Positions 8,675-17,122 of a DNA stretch of 64,000 nucleotides are shown piece by piece; position 1 is the stretch's first letter; each line of letters begins with the position of its first letter. The notes beneath the pieces were generated by a model. That model saw only the letters and a program-made list of their open reading frames with translations, had not been told where the DNA came from and ran no database searches. Location of the stretch: NCBI GenBank assembly GCA_937924855.1, contig CALEYQ010000071.1:1-64000 (forward strand), given 5' to 3'. A program made the translations under genes and the position numbers. The stretch is from an uncultured Bacteroidota bacterium (lineage in GTDB: Bacteria > Bacteroidota > Bacteroidia > JADZBD01).

Positions 8675-8707
8675 TTTGGTGATGTAAGAAATATTATTTT
8701 ACATTTG
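8675..8707 (+). promoter_or_regulatory. Bacteroidota-type promoter of the arginine operon
   Basis: TTTG at 8675-8678 is followed after 21 bases by TACATTTG at 8700-8707, an exact match to TAnnTTTG. Transcription would begin near 8712-8716, just before the candidate leader peptide at 8724 and about 205 bases before the first arginine gene. Confidence 0.65.
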
Positions 8708-8723
8708 TCCCGCAACAACCGAA

Positions 8724-8822
8724 ATGAAAAACTTTAATTCTGCATTGAAATCCGAATTCATCACCTGCCACCCGGCATGCAGATCGGCTGTTGTATTACC
8801 ACGACCGCGACGACTGTTCTGA
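8724..8822 (+). CDS. Candidate arginine leader peptide (32 residues)
   Basis: ATG at 8724 opens a 32-codon frame ending at TGA 8820-8822. It begins MKNFNSALKSEFITC and ends VVLPRPRRLF. Three CGA arginine codons (8802-8804, 8808-8810, 8811-8813) cluster just before the stop, and another Arg codon (AGA) lies at residue 20. The stop lies inside the left arm of a perfect inverted repeat (8819-8826). Position after a consensus promoter and before an arginine operon, with Arg codons next to the hairpin, is what a ribosome-mediated attenuator looks like. Translation is not shown by the sequence, and SD signals are uninformative in this phylum. Confidence 0.55.
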   Translation: MKNFNSALKSEFITCHPACRSAVVLPRPRRLF

Positions 8823-8936
8823 CAGGACTAGCCCCACACCAAGGCCCCTGTCAGTGAATCACCTCCGAAAAAATTCTTTTCAGGCCCGGTGAGCCCTTTT
8901 CTTTAAACCAGAATGTGTTATGCTGCCTGTCAGGGT
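8819..8936 (+). promoter_or_regulatory. Alternative RNA pairings in arginine-operon leader (candidate attenuator)
   Basis: CTGACAGG (8819-8826) is perfectly complementary to CCTGTCAG at 8847-8854 (20-base loop) and again to CCTGTCAG at 8926-8933, which is codons 3-5 of the GNAT gene. The second pairing can be extended by three G-U pairs to 8816/8936. A ribosome paused on the Arg codons at 8808-8813 would cover CTGACAGG and keep both partners free; a ribosome that terminates at 8820 would release it. No T-run follows the hairpin, so control of translation initiation is more likely than intrinsic termination. Confidence 0.5.
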
Positions 8937-9588
8937 AGTTCGTGTTGCTCATGCGGGCGACACACACCACGCGTTCGCCATTACCGAAGAAATGGCAAGG
9001 AGTGCCGCTGAACGGGGAACCGGAATAGCCCGGAGAACTCCTGAATATATTGCCGAAAAAATGTGTTCGGGGAATGCCGTTATTGCCATTGCCACCGACG
9101 GAACCTGGGCCGGATTCTGCTACATTGAATCCTGGAGCCATAACGCTTTTGTCGCCAACAGCGGCCTTATCGTTAACCCTGAGTTTCGCGGCCGGGGAAT
9201 AGCCAAAGCTTTGAAAAAGGAAGTTTTTGAGCTGAGCCGGAAAAAATACCCCCGGGCAAAGATATTCGGCCTTACCACCGGACTGGCGGTAATGAAGATT
9301 AACAGCGAGCTGGGCTACAGACCGGTAACCTACAGCGAACTTACTTCGGAAGATAAATTTTGGGAGGGATGCCGGAGCTGTGTTAATGTTCACATCCTGC
9401 AACAGAAAGAAAGGAAAAATTGCCTTTGCACCGCCATGCTGTTCGACCCTGCCGATAAAACAACACCGGAAGAAACCCAAAAGTGGTTCGGTAAAAAAGC
9501 ACTTGCCCTGCGGCGTCTGCTAAAAATAAAAGCGGCGAAATGGCTGGGAACCAAAAAAGATAAAAGTCAAACACTAACAAAAGTTTAA
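8920..9588 (+). CDS. GNAT acyltransferase of the arginine cluster (glutamate N-acylation)
   Basis: A 222-residue GNAT-fold protein. The acetyl-CoA motif is VNPEFRGRGIAKAL (about residues 87-100), and the segment KIFGLTTGLAVMKINSELGY is typical of the Bacteroidota argA-type GNAT. The Cys-containing segment CRSCVNVHIL and CLCTAMLFDP are also typical. It probably makes the N-acylglutamate that enters the pathway; whether the acyl donor is acetyl-CoA or succinyl-CoA cannot be told from this protein, but the transcarbamylase hints at succinyl. It is the first gene of the operon and is separated from argG by one base. Its 5' end carries the second CCTGTCAG copy. Confidence 0.85.
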   Translation: MLPVRVVRVAHAGDTHHAFAITEEMARSAAERGTGIARRTPEYIAEKMCSGNAVIAIATDGTWAGFCYIESWSHNAFVANSGLIVNPEFRGRGIAKALKKEVFELSRKKYPRAKIFGLTTGLAVMKINSELGYRPVTYSELTSEDKFWEGCRSCVNVHILQQKERKNCLCTAMLFDPADKTTPEETQKWFGKKALALRRLLKIKAAKWLGTKKDKSQTLTKV

Positions 9589-9589
9589 T

Positions 9590-10834
9590 ATGAAACAGGA
9601 AGAAAAAATTGTATTAGGATTCAGCGGTGGCCTCGACACATCGTATTGCTGTGCACGCCTTTCCGGTGAAAACAAATTTGTGCTGGCGGTTTTGGTGGAT
9701 ACGGGCGGATTTTCCCCGGAGGATATCCTGAAAATTGAACAGCAGGCACTGAAATGCGGAGCCGGTAAATTTGTAGTTATTGATGCTGCTGCCGGGTTTT
9801 ACAAAGAGGTAATCCGCTTCCTTATTTTCGGCAATTGCCTTAAGAACGACACCTATCCGCTCTCGGTATCGGCCGAAAGAACCCATCAGGCCCTGGCCCT
9901 TGCCAACTTTGCCCTGGAAACAAATGCAACTGGTATTGCTCACGGAAGCACCGGCGCCGGAAACGATCAGGTCAGATTTGATCTGGTGTTCAATGCCCTT
10001 TGTCCCGACATGAAAATAATTACCCCGGTCAGAGACCGGAAACTTTCAAGAAAGGAGGAGGTGGCCTTCCTCGTTTCCCGGGGTATTGAAACCGATTTAT
10101 ACGGAAAACCCTGGTCTGAAACGGCAGGCGATTATAGCATAAACAAAGGGTTATGGGGAACCAGTATCGGAGGCCGGGAAACGTTAATCTCTAAGGGAAA
10201 ATTACCCGAAAGCGCCTGGCCATCCCGGATGGAGAAATCAGAGCCCGAAGAAATGGTGCTGGAATTTGAAAAGGGAGAGCTGGTTTCGGTAAACGGAATT
10301 TCTTTTGCTGATCCGGTTGCCGCTATCCGCTTTGTGGAAAAAACAGCCGCCCCCTTTGGTATCGGCCGGGATGTGCATGTGGGAGACACAATCATAGGTA
10401 TCAAGGGCCGGGTAGCCTTTGAAGCCCCGGCTCCCCTCATTATCATCAAAGCACACCACCTGCTTGAAAAGCATGTGCTCAGCAAACAGCAACTGTGTTT
10501 GAAAGATCAGGTCGGAAAATTTTATGCAGGACTCCTGCACGAGGCCCAATTGCTGGATCCGGTAATGAGAGATATAGAAGCCTTCCTTATCTCAACCCAG
10601 GAAAAAGTAAGTGGAAAAGTTTTTCTTGAACTTCATCCCTGGCGGTTTTTCCTTACCGGCATCTCCAGTCCCTTCGACCTTATGCAAACCCGGTTTGGTT
10701 CCTACGGGGAAACTAACAAAGGATTTTCCGGCGAAGATGTGAAAGGTTTTACCGCCATTCTCGGAAATCAAATCCGGATGGCATGTAGCCTGAATAATTC
10801 AATCAATGAAAAAAAGGAAGTCTATGAAGCATAA
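9590..10834 (+). CDS. argG: Argininosuccinate synthase
   Basis: A 414-residue protein catalysing ATP-dependent condensation of citrulline with aspartate, cytoplasmic, the penultimate step. The N-terminal nucleotide-binding P-loop motif FSGGLDTSYC (about 10-19) and the segment HGSTGAGNDQVRFD that binds citrulline/aspartate are intact. Length matches the family. It begins one base after the GNAT stop and overlaps argC, so it is in the same operon. Confidence 0.95.
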   Translation: MKQEEKIVLGFSGGLDTSYCCARLSGENKFVLAVLVDTGGFSPEDILKIEQQALKCGAGKFVVIDAAAGFYKEVIRFLIFGNCLKNDTYPLSVSAERTHQALALANFALETNATGIAHGSTGAGNDQVRFDLVFNALCPDMKIITPVRDRKLSRKEEVAFLVSRGIETDLYGKPWSETAGDYSINKGLWGTSIGGRETLISKGKLPESAWPSRMEKSEPEEMVLEFEKGELVSVNGISFADPVAAIRFVEKTAAPFGIGRDVHVGDTIIGIKGRVAFEAPAPLIIIKAHHLLEKHVLSKQQLCLKDQVGKFYAGLLHEAQLLDPVMRDIEAFLISTQEKVSGKVFLELHPWRFFLTGISSPFDLMQTRFGSYGETNKGFSGEDVKGFTAILGNQIRMACSLNNSINEKKEVYEA

Positions 10835-11798
10835 AATAAAAGCAGGCATCATCGGCGGCAGCGGATATACAGGAGGGGAATTAATCCGTCTCTTGCTTAG
10901 CCACCCTTCCCTTGAAATTTCCTTTGTGGTCTCTCCCTCCCATGCCGGAAATCCGGTAGCCTCTCTGCACCCCGATCTGGAAGGTTCCTGCTTTCTGAAT
11001 TTCAGCGAATATCAGGAACAGCCTGCCGATGTAATTTTCCTTTGTCTCCCGCATGGGAAAGCCGGAGAATGGCTGCAACAAAACGCCCTTTCGCCGGAAA
11101 CAAAAATTATTGACCTCAGCTCCGATTTCAGGTGGAAAGCTGAAAGACAGACAGCTTTTGTGTATGGCCTGCCCGAACTTCAGGGAAAGAAAATTGCGGA
11201 CGCATCTGCCATTGCTAATCCGGGTTGTTTTGCCACCGCCATTCAGCTTTGTCTGCTCCCGTTATGGAAAGCCGGATTTGGAACCGAAGAAATTTATTGT
11301 ACGGGAATAACCGGAAGTACAGGAGCCGGAAAAGATCTGTCGGAGACGGGACATTATTCCTGGCGGACAAATAATATTTCTCCTTATAAAGTACTGGACC
11401 ACCAGCATCTGGATGAAATAAAGGCAACGGGGGAAAATATTTTCGGTATCCGTCCCTCGATTCATTTTGTGCCCTGGCGGGGTAATTTTTCAAGAGGCAT
11501 TTTTGTTTCCTGCACCCTTTCCTTTCCGGGCGGAAAACAGGAAGCGGAGGCTTTGTTCCGTTCTTTTTATGCAGAAGCACCTTTCGTGAAAATTTCCCAG
11601 TCTATCGTTTGTCTGAAACAAGCGGTTAACACCAACAATGCTTTTCTTTCTTTCGATGTATCCGGGGGAAAGCTGGTGGCGCATGCCGCTATCGACAATC
11701 TGCTGAAAGGTGCATCCGGACAAGCGGTTCAGAACATGAACCTGATGTTCGGCCTTCCGGAAGAATGCGGCCTGGTTCTGAAAGCAATGGCCTATTAA
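10824..11798 (+). CDS. argC: N-acyl-gamma-glutamyl-phosphate reductase
   Basis: NADPH-dependent reductase of acylglutamyl phosphate to the semialdehyde. Seen: N-terminal Rossmann motif AGIIGGSGYTGGELIRLL, catalytic Cys in ANPGCFATAI, and HFVPWRGNFSRGI. The ATG at 10824 (MKHKIKAG) is preferred; an earlier in-frame ATG at 10806 would add six residues (MKKRKS) with no counterpart in the family. Either start overlaps argG (by 11 or 29 bp), consistent with coupled translation. Confidence 0.93.
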   Translation: MKHKIKAGIIGGSGYTGGELIRLLLSHPSLEISFVVSPSHAGNPVASLHPDLEGSCFLNFSEYQEQPADVIFLCLPHGKAGEWLQQNALSPETKIIDLSSDFRWKAERQTAFVYGLPELQGKKIADASAIANPGCFATAIQLCLLPLWKAGFGTEEIYCTGITGSTGAGKDLSETGHYSWRTNNISPYKVLDHQHLDEIKATGENIFGIRPSIHFVPWRGNFSRGIFVSCTLSFPGGKQEAEALFRSFYAEAPFVKISQSIVCLKQAVNTNNAFLSFDVSGGKLVAHAAIDNLLKGASGQAVQNMNLMFGLPEECGLVLKAMAY

Positions 11799-11813
11799 AT
11801 AAAAATCAAACGC

Positions 11814-12989
11814 ATGAAACTATTCGATGTTTACACAAGATTAAACCTGGAGCTTGAAAGTGCAAGAGGTTCTTATGTTTATGATACCCATAACAAACCT
11901 TACCTGGACCTTTACGGAGGTCATGCCGTTATCAGCATAGGTCATAACCATCCGCATTGGGTGAACCGTCTGCTGTCCCAGATGGGAAAAATCTCGTACT
12001 ACTCCAATTCGGTACGCTTGAAAATTCAGGATGAGCTGGCCCAAAAACTCGGACGGGTTGCAGGACGGGATACCTTTCAGTTGTTTCTTTGCAACAGCGG
12101 AGCCGAGGCCAATGAAAATGCCCTCAAACTGGCATCTTTTCATACGGGAAAATCGAAAGTGGTTTCCTTTTCCTCATCCTTTCATGGGCGCACTTCACTG
12201 GCACTTGCCGCCGGCGATTGCGAAGCCTATACAGCCCCCGTAAATAAATCGGATCGGATAATACGCCTCCCTTTTAATGATACCGACGCATTGGCGCGCT
12301 GTTTTTCTGATTCGGGAAAAGACATTGCAGCTGTAATCATTGAGCCCATTCAGGGCGTTGGTGGGATCCGGGTTGCGGAACCGGAATTTCTTTCCACCAT
12401 CCGGAATTTGTGTGATGAATACGGATCTGTTTTTATTTCCGACGAAGTGCAATGCGGATTTGGAAGAAGCGGGAAGTTTTTTGCCCTTGACCATGCCGGG
12501 GTGGACGCAGATATTTATTCCATGGCCAAAGGAATGGGCAATGGGTTTCCCGTGGGTGGCTTGCTTATTTCACCTCAGATAAAACCGGTAATGAATCAGT
12601 TGGGAACCACATTCGGAGGAAACCCCATGGCCTGTGCGGCTTCATTGGCGGTTTTGGAAGTAATGGAAGCCGAAAATCTGATGGATAATGCCCGGCAAAA
12701 GGGAGATTACCTGATGGATGCGCTCAGACAAATGCCTGAGCTGGAGAATGTGCGGGGGAAGGGGCTCATGATAGGATTTGATCTTCCTTCTGAAGTGCCG
12801 GGAATAAAAAAGGACCTCAGGGAGAAATACAGGGTTCTTACCGGAGAAGCCGGGAATAATGTAATCCGGATTCTGCCCCCACTGAACCTGGAACAAAAGG
12901 ATGCCGAGAAATTTTTAATCGGACTTCGGTCTGCGCTGTCAGAAAATAAATTCTTTAAAAAAACAGTAAAACAGAAAGCCCATGCATAG
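11814..12989 (+). CDS. argD: Acylornithine aminotransferase
   Basis: A 391-residue class III PLP aminotransferase converting acylglutamate semialdehyde to acylornithine. The PLP lysine lies in YSMAKGMGNGFPVGG; other family landmarks are CNSGAEANENALKLA, FHGRTSLAL and DEVQCGFGRSG. It follows argC by 15 bases and overlaps the transcarbamylase gene by 8 bp. Confidence 0.94.
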   Translation: MKLFDVYTRLNLELESARGSYVYDTHNKPYLDLYGGHAVISIGHNHPHWVNRLLSQMGKISYYSNSVRLKIQDELAQKLGRVAGRDTFQLFLCNSGAEANENALKLASFHTGKSKVVSFSSSFHGRTSLALAAGDCEAYTAPVNKSDRIIRLPFNDTDALARCFSDSGKDIAAVIIEPIQGVGGIRVAEPEFLSTIRNLCDEYGSVFISDEVQCGFGRSGKFFALDHAGVDADIYSMAKGMGNGFPVGGLLISPQIKPVMNQLGTTFGGNPMACAASLAVLEVMEAENLMDNARQKGDYLMDALRQMPELENVRGKGLMIGFDLPSEVPGIKKDLREKYRVLTGEAGNNVIRILPPLNLEQKDAEKFLIGLRSALSENKFFKKTVKQKAHA

Positions 12990-13935
12990 TTTTTTCTCGG
13001 CGGAAGATGCCGAACCGGTTTCGGATTTATTGGCAGAAGCACTTGCGCTTAAATCCGGCAAAAAGAAAACTCTTCCCAAAAAAGGGAAAAGAATGGGATT
13101 GATTTTTTTGAATCCTAGTCTTAGAACCCGACTCAGTACGCAATTGGCTGCCAGAGATCTGGGGATGGAGGTTTTTTGTTTTGAACCCGGTAAAGATGGA
13201 TGGTCTCTTGAATATGAAGACGAAGTAATCATGAATGGAATTACTTCCGAGCATATCCGTGAAGCGGCCGGAGTGCTGGGTAAGTACTTCGATTGCCTGG
13301 GTATACGGGCATTTCCCGGTTTGAAAAACAAAGCGGAGGATCAATCCGAGAAAATTTTCCGGGCCTTTGAGAAATATGCCGGGGTTCCCATAGTAAATCT
13401 TGAATCAGCAACACTGCATCCTTTGCAAAGCTTTGCCGACCTGATAACGATTTCAGAAACCTGGAAAGCCAAAAGCGGCAAAGGGAAACCCAAAGTGGTG
13501 CTTACCTGGGCACCGCATTGCAAAGCACTTCCACATTGTGTTGCCCATAGCTTTTCGCAGTGGATGTTAAAATGGGAGGCTTGTGATTTTGTTATTACAC
13601 ACCCGGAAGGCATGGAGCTGGACGCTTCATTTACGGGAAATGCGCCCTTGGAATATGATCGCAAAAAGGCCCTGGAAGGGGCTGATTTTATCTATGTGAA
13701 AAACTGGTCATCTTTTAAGGATTATGGAAATGTCTTTGAAGGCGGAAAGGACTGGATGTTGAAGAACAGCGACCTAGGGAAAGCGGGCCTCGGATATGTT
13801 ATGCATTGCCTGCCGGTTCGGAGGAATCTGGAATTGTCAGGAGAAATTCTCGATGGAGAAAGAAGTCTGGTTCTTGCCCAGGCCGAAAACAGAATTTGGT
13901 CGGCAAAAACCATTTTAAATAAAATGAACTTTTAA
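12982..13935 (+). CDS. argF': Acylornithine carbamoyltransferase, probably N-succinylornithine-specific
   Basis: A 317-residue transcarbamylase. The carbamoyl-phosphate motif is SLRTR (46-50), with HPLQSFADL and HCLPVRRN also conserved. The protein resembles Bacteroides N-succinylornithine transcarbamylase (SOTC) and Xanthomonas N-acetylornithine transcarbamylase (AOTC), not classical ornithine transcarbamylase. At the acyl-specificity position (Pro90 in Bacteroides SOTC, Glu92 in Xanthomonas AOTC) this protein has Ser89 in the segment GITSEH. From published work on AOTC, replacing Glu92 with small residues including Ser shifts preference to succinylornithine, so succinyl specificity is inferred. 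It overlaps argD by 8 bp and is followed by argB after 2 bases. Confidence 0.88.
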   Translation: MHSFFSAEDAEPVSDLLAEALALKSGKKKTLPKKGKRMGLIFLNPSLRTRLSTQLAARDLGMEVFCFEPGKDGWSLEYEDEVIMNGITSEHIREAAGVLGKYFDCLGIRAFPGLKNKAEDQSEKIFRAFEKYAGVPIVNLESATLHPLQSFADLITISETWKAKSGKGKPKVVLTWAPHCKALPHCVAHSFSQWMLKWEACDFVITHPEGMELDASFTGNAPLEYDRKKALEGADFIYVKNWSSFKDYGNVFEGGKDWMLKNSDLGKAGLGYVMHCLPVRRNLELSGEILDGERSLVLAQAENRIWSAKTILNKMNF

Positions 13936-13937
13936 TC

Positions 13938-14750
13938 ATGGAAACTTTATACATCATAAAAGCCGGAGCTGAAATGCTGGATCATCAGGAAAATAGAAAA
14001 TCCATTCTTGCTGATTTTTCCAAAATTCCGGGGCTGAAGATTTTTGTGCACGGAGGAGGGAAGGTGGCCACAGAGATCGGGAAAATAATGGGCATTGAAT
14101 CCGTTTATGAAGGCGGAAGAAGAATTACCGGCAAAAAAGACTTAGATCTTGTGGTGCAGGTATATGCCGGCCTGATTAACAAAAACATTGTGGCAGATTT
14201 GCAGTTTCTTTCCTGTAATGCCTTTGGCTTTTCAGGGGCAGACGGCGGTTTGATACCATCCCAGCGGAGAAGTCCCGGGGCTGGTCCTGAGAATTTTGCG
14301 GGTGATATTTTGCCGGAAATGATTCCGGTTTCCTCCTGGAAAAAATTTCTCGAGAGCGAATGGGTGCCCGTAGTGGCTCCCATTACCTTTGATCCTGAAT
14401 TTGGCCTGCTCAATAGCAATGCCGATGGCGTGGCTTCTGCGCTGGCTCTCGCGCTTTCGCGGTTGTATCGGGTAAAATTGATTTATCTTTTTGATAAGCC
14501 GGGAGTTTTGGATGTGAGCAAAGAAACCGAAACTGTTTTCCCGGTACTTGAGACCGATGAACTGAGTTTTTTGAAAGAGAAAGGAATTATTTCCGGAGGC
14601 ATGCTGCCCAAGCTTCATTACGCATTTCAGGCCCTGGAGGGTGGGGTGGGTGAGGTTTGTCTGGGAGGTGCTGAAAATTTTCAGGAAATGTTAAGATCCG
14701 CAGGCGGAACCCGACTGGTTCTGAAAAAGGAGGTGGGTTATGAATCCTGA
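13938..14750 (+). CDS. argB: N-acylglutamate kinase
   Basis: A 270-residue amino-acid kinase-fold protein phosphorylating N-acylglutamate. Seen: KAGAEMLD near the N-terminus (phosphate-binding Lys), FVHGGGKVATEIGKIMG glycine-rich loop, and the segment NSNADGVASALALAL with ISGGMLPKL near the end. Its 3' end overlaps argE by 11 bp. Confidence 0.93.
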   Translation: METLYIIKAGAEMLDHQENRKSILADFSKIPGLKIFVHGGGKVATEIGKIMGIESVYEGGRRITGKKDLDLVVQVYAGLINKNIVADLQFLSCNAFGFSGADGGLIPSQRRSPGAGPENFAGDILPEMIPVSSWKKFLESEWVPVVAPITFDPEFGLLNSNADGVASALALALSRLYRVKLIYLFDKPGVLDVSKETETVFPVLETDELSFLKEKGIISGGMLPKLHYAFQALEGGVGEVCLGGAENFQEMLRSAGGTRLVLKKEVGYES

Positions 14751-15852
14751 GAGTTTTTTGATGAAACTATTGAGCATTCCCTCCTTCAGCGGAAGTGAAG
14801 AAAACAGGGCCCTGTTTCTCGAAACATTTTTTCGGGAAAGGGAAATTTTTTGCGAGCGGATTGGAAATAATGTGATTGCCCAGAGTACAAATTTTGATTC
14901 CGGACTGCCTTCCCTGCTTTTATGTTCTCATATCGATACCGTGCAGCCCGGTGAAAACTGGAGCAGCAATCCCTTTGAACCGGTAATGGATACCGAAAAA
15001 ATTTCCGGATTGGGAAGTAACGATGCCGGGGCATCCATGACAGCCCTATTATTTACATTCCTGAAATATTACGACCGCAGGGATTTGCCTTGTAATCTTA
15101 TTCTGGCTGCCGTAGCGGAGGAGGAAAACGGCGGAGAAAATGGAATTCCGAAAATTATTTCCCGGCTGGAAAATTTATGCGGCGCTGTGGTGGGTGAGCC
15201 TACCCTGGGGAAGATGGTGGTTTCGGAAAAATCATTGCTGGTGATAGATGCCTTTGTTAAAGGCAGTACCGGACATGCAGCCCATGAAAACGGAATCAAT
15301 GCTGTGGAGTTGGCAGCCCAGGACATTGCCCGGCTGCCTGAAATTGAGTTCAACAGGGTTTGTCCCTATAACGGGAAGGTAAAGATATCAGTAACCGGGA
15401 TTTATTCACCCAACAAACTGCATAATGTTATTCCTGATTCATGTGAATACACCCTCGACATCCGTTTCCCTGAATTGTATGAACCGGAGGAAATTCTGGA
15501 GGTTTTAAGCCGGCGTTTAACAGCCCGCCTCCAAGCCCGGAAAATCAGACCTCTGCCTCCGGCGGTTTCAGATACTAATCCCCTTCTTCAGGCAGGATTA
15601 ATGTCGGGTCTGGAAACAGCGGGTTCAACCACCCTGAGTGATAAATGCAGAATTCCGGTTCCCACCCTGAAAATGGGCCCCGGCGATTCTTTGAGAAGCC
15701 ACCGGCCCGATGAATATATTTTGAGGACCGAGCTCCGGGACGGAATTTCCACCTATGAGCTCTGGCTGGAGAATTACTTTTTATTAATGAAACAAAACAA
15801 AAAAACCGACCATGAAACTCTGGCAAAAGACCAACACTGTTCTGCATCCTGA
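14740..15852 (+). CDS. argE: M20-family deacylase (N-acylcitrulline hydrolysis)
   Basis: A 370-residue zinc-dependent M20 metallopeptidase. Metal and catalytic residues are in LCSHIDTVQPG (His/Asp), GSNDAGASM (bridging Asp) and EEENGGENG (Glu pair). In pathways with an acylornithine transcarbamylase the deacylase acts on acylcitrulline to give citrulline for ArgG; this role is inferred from context. It overlaps argB by 11 bp and argH by 41 bp. Confidence 0.88.
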   Translation: MNPESFLMKLLSIPSFSGSEENRALFLETFFREREIFCERIGNNVIAQSTNFDSGLPSLLLCSHIDTVQPGENWSSNPFEPVMDTEKISGLGSNDAGASMTALLFTFLKYYDRRDLPCNLILAAVAEEENGGENGIPKIISRLENLCGAVVGEPTLGKMVVSEKSLLVIDAFVKGSTGHAAHENGINAVELAAQDIARLPEIEFNRVCPYNGKVKISVTGIYSPNKLHNVIPDSCEYTLDIRFPELYEPEEILEVLSRRLTARLQARKIRPLPPAVSDTNPLLQAGLMSGLETAGSTTLSDKCRIPVPTLKMGPGDSLRSHRPDEYILRTELRDGISTYELWLENYFLLMKQNKKTDHETLAKDQHCSAS

Positions 15853-17122
15853 AGTTGAAAAATTTACCGTAGGCAAGGACAGGTACTTTGACAAATATCT
15901 TGTATTGTATGATCTGGAAGCCGGCAGGGCACATGCAAACATGTTGTGTTCCTGTGGATTTTTGACGACCACGGAACGGGAAAAAATAATTTCCTTACTT
16001 GAAAGGCTAAAGGAAAAATCCTCCTTGCAGGGTTTTGAAATTCCGGAAGCGTTTGAAGACATGCATTCCTGGATCGAAGCGGAATTAATTTCTGAGCTGG
16101 GTGATACAGGAAAGAAAATTCATACGGCAAGAAGCCGGAACGATCAGGTATTAACTGCCCTCAAACTATATTACCGGGCTCAATTACTTGAAATTTCCGA
16201 CAAGGCAGAGCAGTGGTGCTGCTTGCTGTTGGAGAAATCAGTAACCCATGCAGATGTTTTCATGCCGGGCTTTACGCATTGCCGGCCCGGAATGCCTTCC
16301 TCGGCCGGACTATGGCTTTCTTCCTTTGCTGAAGCTTTGTGTGACGACCTGGAGATGGTAGCAGGAGCCATGGCGATATGCGATAAAAATCCATTAGGAA
16401 GCGGTGCCGGTTATGGAAGTTCATTTCCCATAAGCAGAAAGGAGACAACGGAATACCTGGGTTTTTCTACTTATAATAAAAATTCCCTGCACGCTCAGAT
16501 GTCCCGGCAAAAGGTGGAATCGGCTATTGCCTTTGCATTGGCATCGATGGGGCAAACGCTGTCGCGGTTTTCAAGCGACTGCATTCTTTTTTCTGCTCCT
16601 GAGTACAATATACTTCAGATACCACCCGACTTTTGTACAGGAAGCAGCCTGATGCCAAACAAAAAAAATCCGGATGTTGCGGAACTGATACGGGGTCATA
16701 GCAGCCGGTTGCAATCTCTTCCTCAGGAAATAATTTCACTGTATCATAATCTTCCTTCAGGCTATCACCGGGATTTTCAATTGTCGAAGGAAATAATGAT
16801 TCCGGCGCTAAACCGGATTAATCATTGCCTCGACATGGCTTTTCTTTTAACCGGAGGACTGAAGTTTTCTGAAAATATTCTCGAACGGGAAATATATAAT
16901 CAGGTTTTTGCGGTGGAAGCCATTTCCGGAAAAGTACAGGGAGGCATGAGTTTCAGGGATGCTTACCGGGAAACCGGTGATGCTATTGAAGAGGGAAAAT
17001 TTTTATTCAAAGGCTCGCCCGTAAAGGCGACTCACGAGGGCAGCACGGGAAATTTATGCCTGCCCGAGCTGAAAGAAGATTTGAAAAGAGTAATGGATAA
17101 AATCAGCAGGAAAAATCAGTAA
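15812..17122 (+). CDS. argH: Argininosuccinate lyase
   Basis: A 436-residue lyase splitting argininosuccinate into arginine and fumarate; last gene of the operon. The fumarase/aspartase signature GSSLMPNKKNPD and the segment HTARSRNDQVLTALKLY are intact. The start at 15812 (MKLWQKTNTVLHPEVEKFT) matches family length even though it overlaps argE by 41 bp. Its stop overlaps the stop of the convergent purF-like gene by 7 bp, so no terminator separates them. Confidence 0.94.
   Translation: MKLWQKTNTVLHPEVEKFTVGKDRYFDKYLVLYDLEAGRAHANMLCSCGFLTTTEREKIISLLERLKEKSSLQGFEIPEAFEDMHSWIEAELISELGDTGKKIHTARSRNDQVLTALKLYYRAQLLEISDKAEQWCCLLLEKSVTHADVFMPGFTHCRPGMPSSAGLWLSSFAEALCDDLEMVAGAMAICDKNPLGSGAGYGSSFPISRKETTEYLGFSTYNKNSLHAQMSRQKVESAIAFALASMGQTLSRFSSDCILFSAPEYNILQIPPDFCTGSSLMPNKKNPDVAELIRGHSSRLQSLPQEIISLYHNLPSGYHRDFQLSKEIMIPALNRINHCLDMAFLLTGGLKFSENILEREIYNQVFAVEAISGKVQGGMSFRDAYRETGDAIEEGKFLFKGSPVKATHEGSTGNLCLPELKEDLKRVMDKISRKNQ

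Noticed and set aside
8851..9480. 209-codon minus-strand open frame opposite the GNAT gene
   Set aside because: It lies wholly antisense to a well-supported GNAT gene and its sequence has no recognisable domain; it is a shadow of codon bias.
12982..13935. Classical ornithine transcarbamylase
   Set aside because: The protein has the acylornithine-type loop and resembles SOTC/AOTC; the operon encodes an acylating GNAT and a deacylase with no bifunctional ArgJ.
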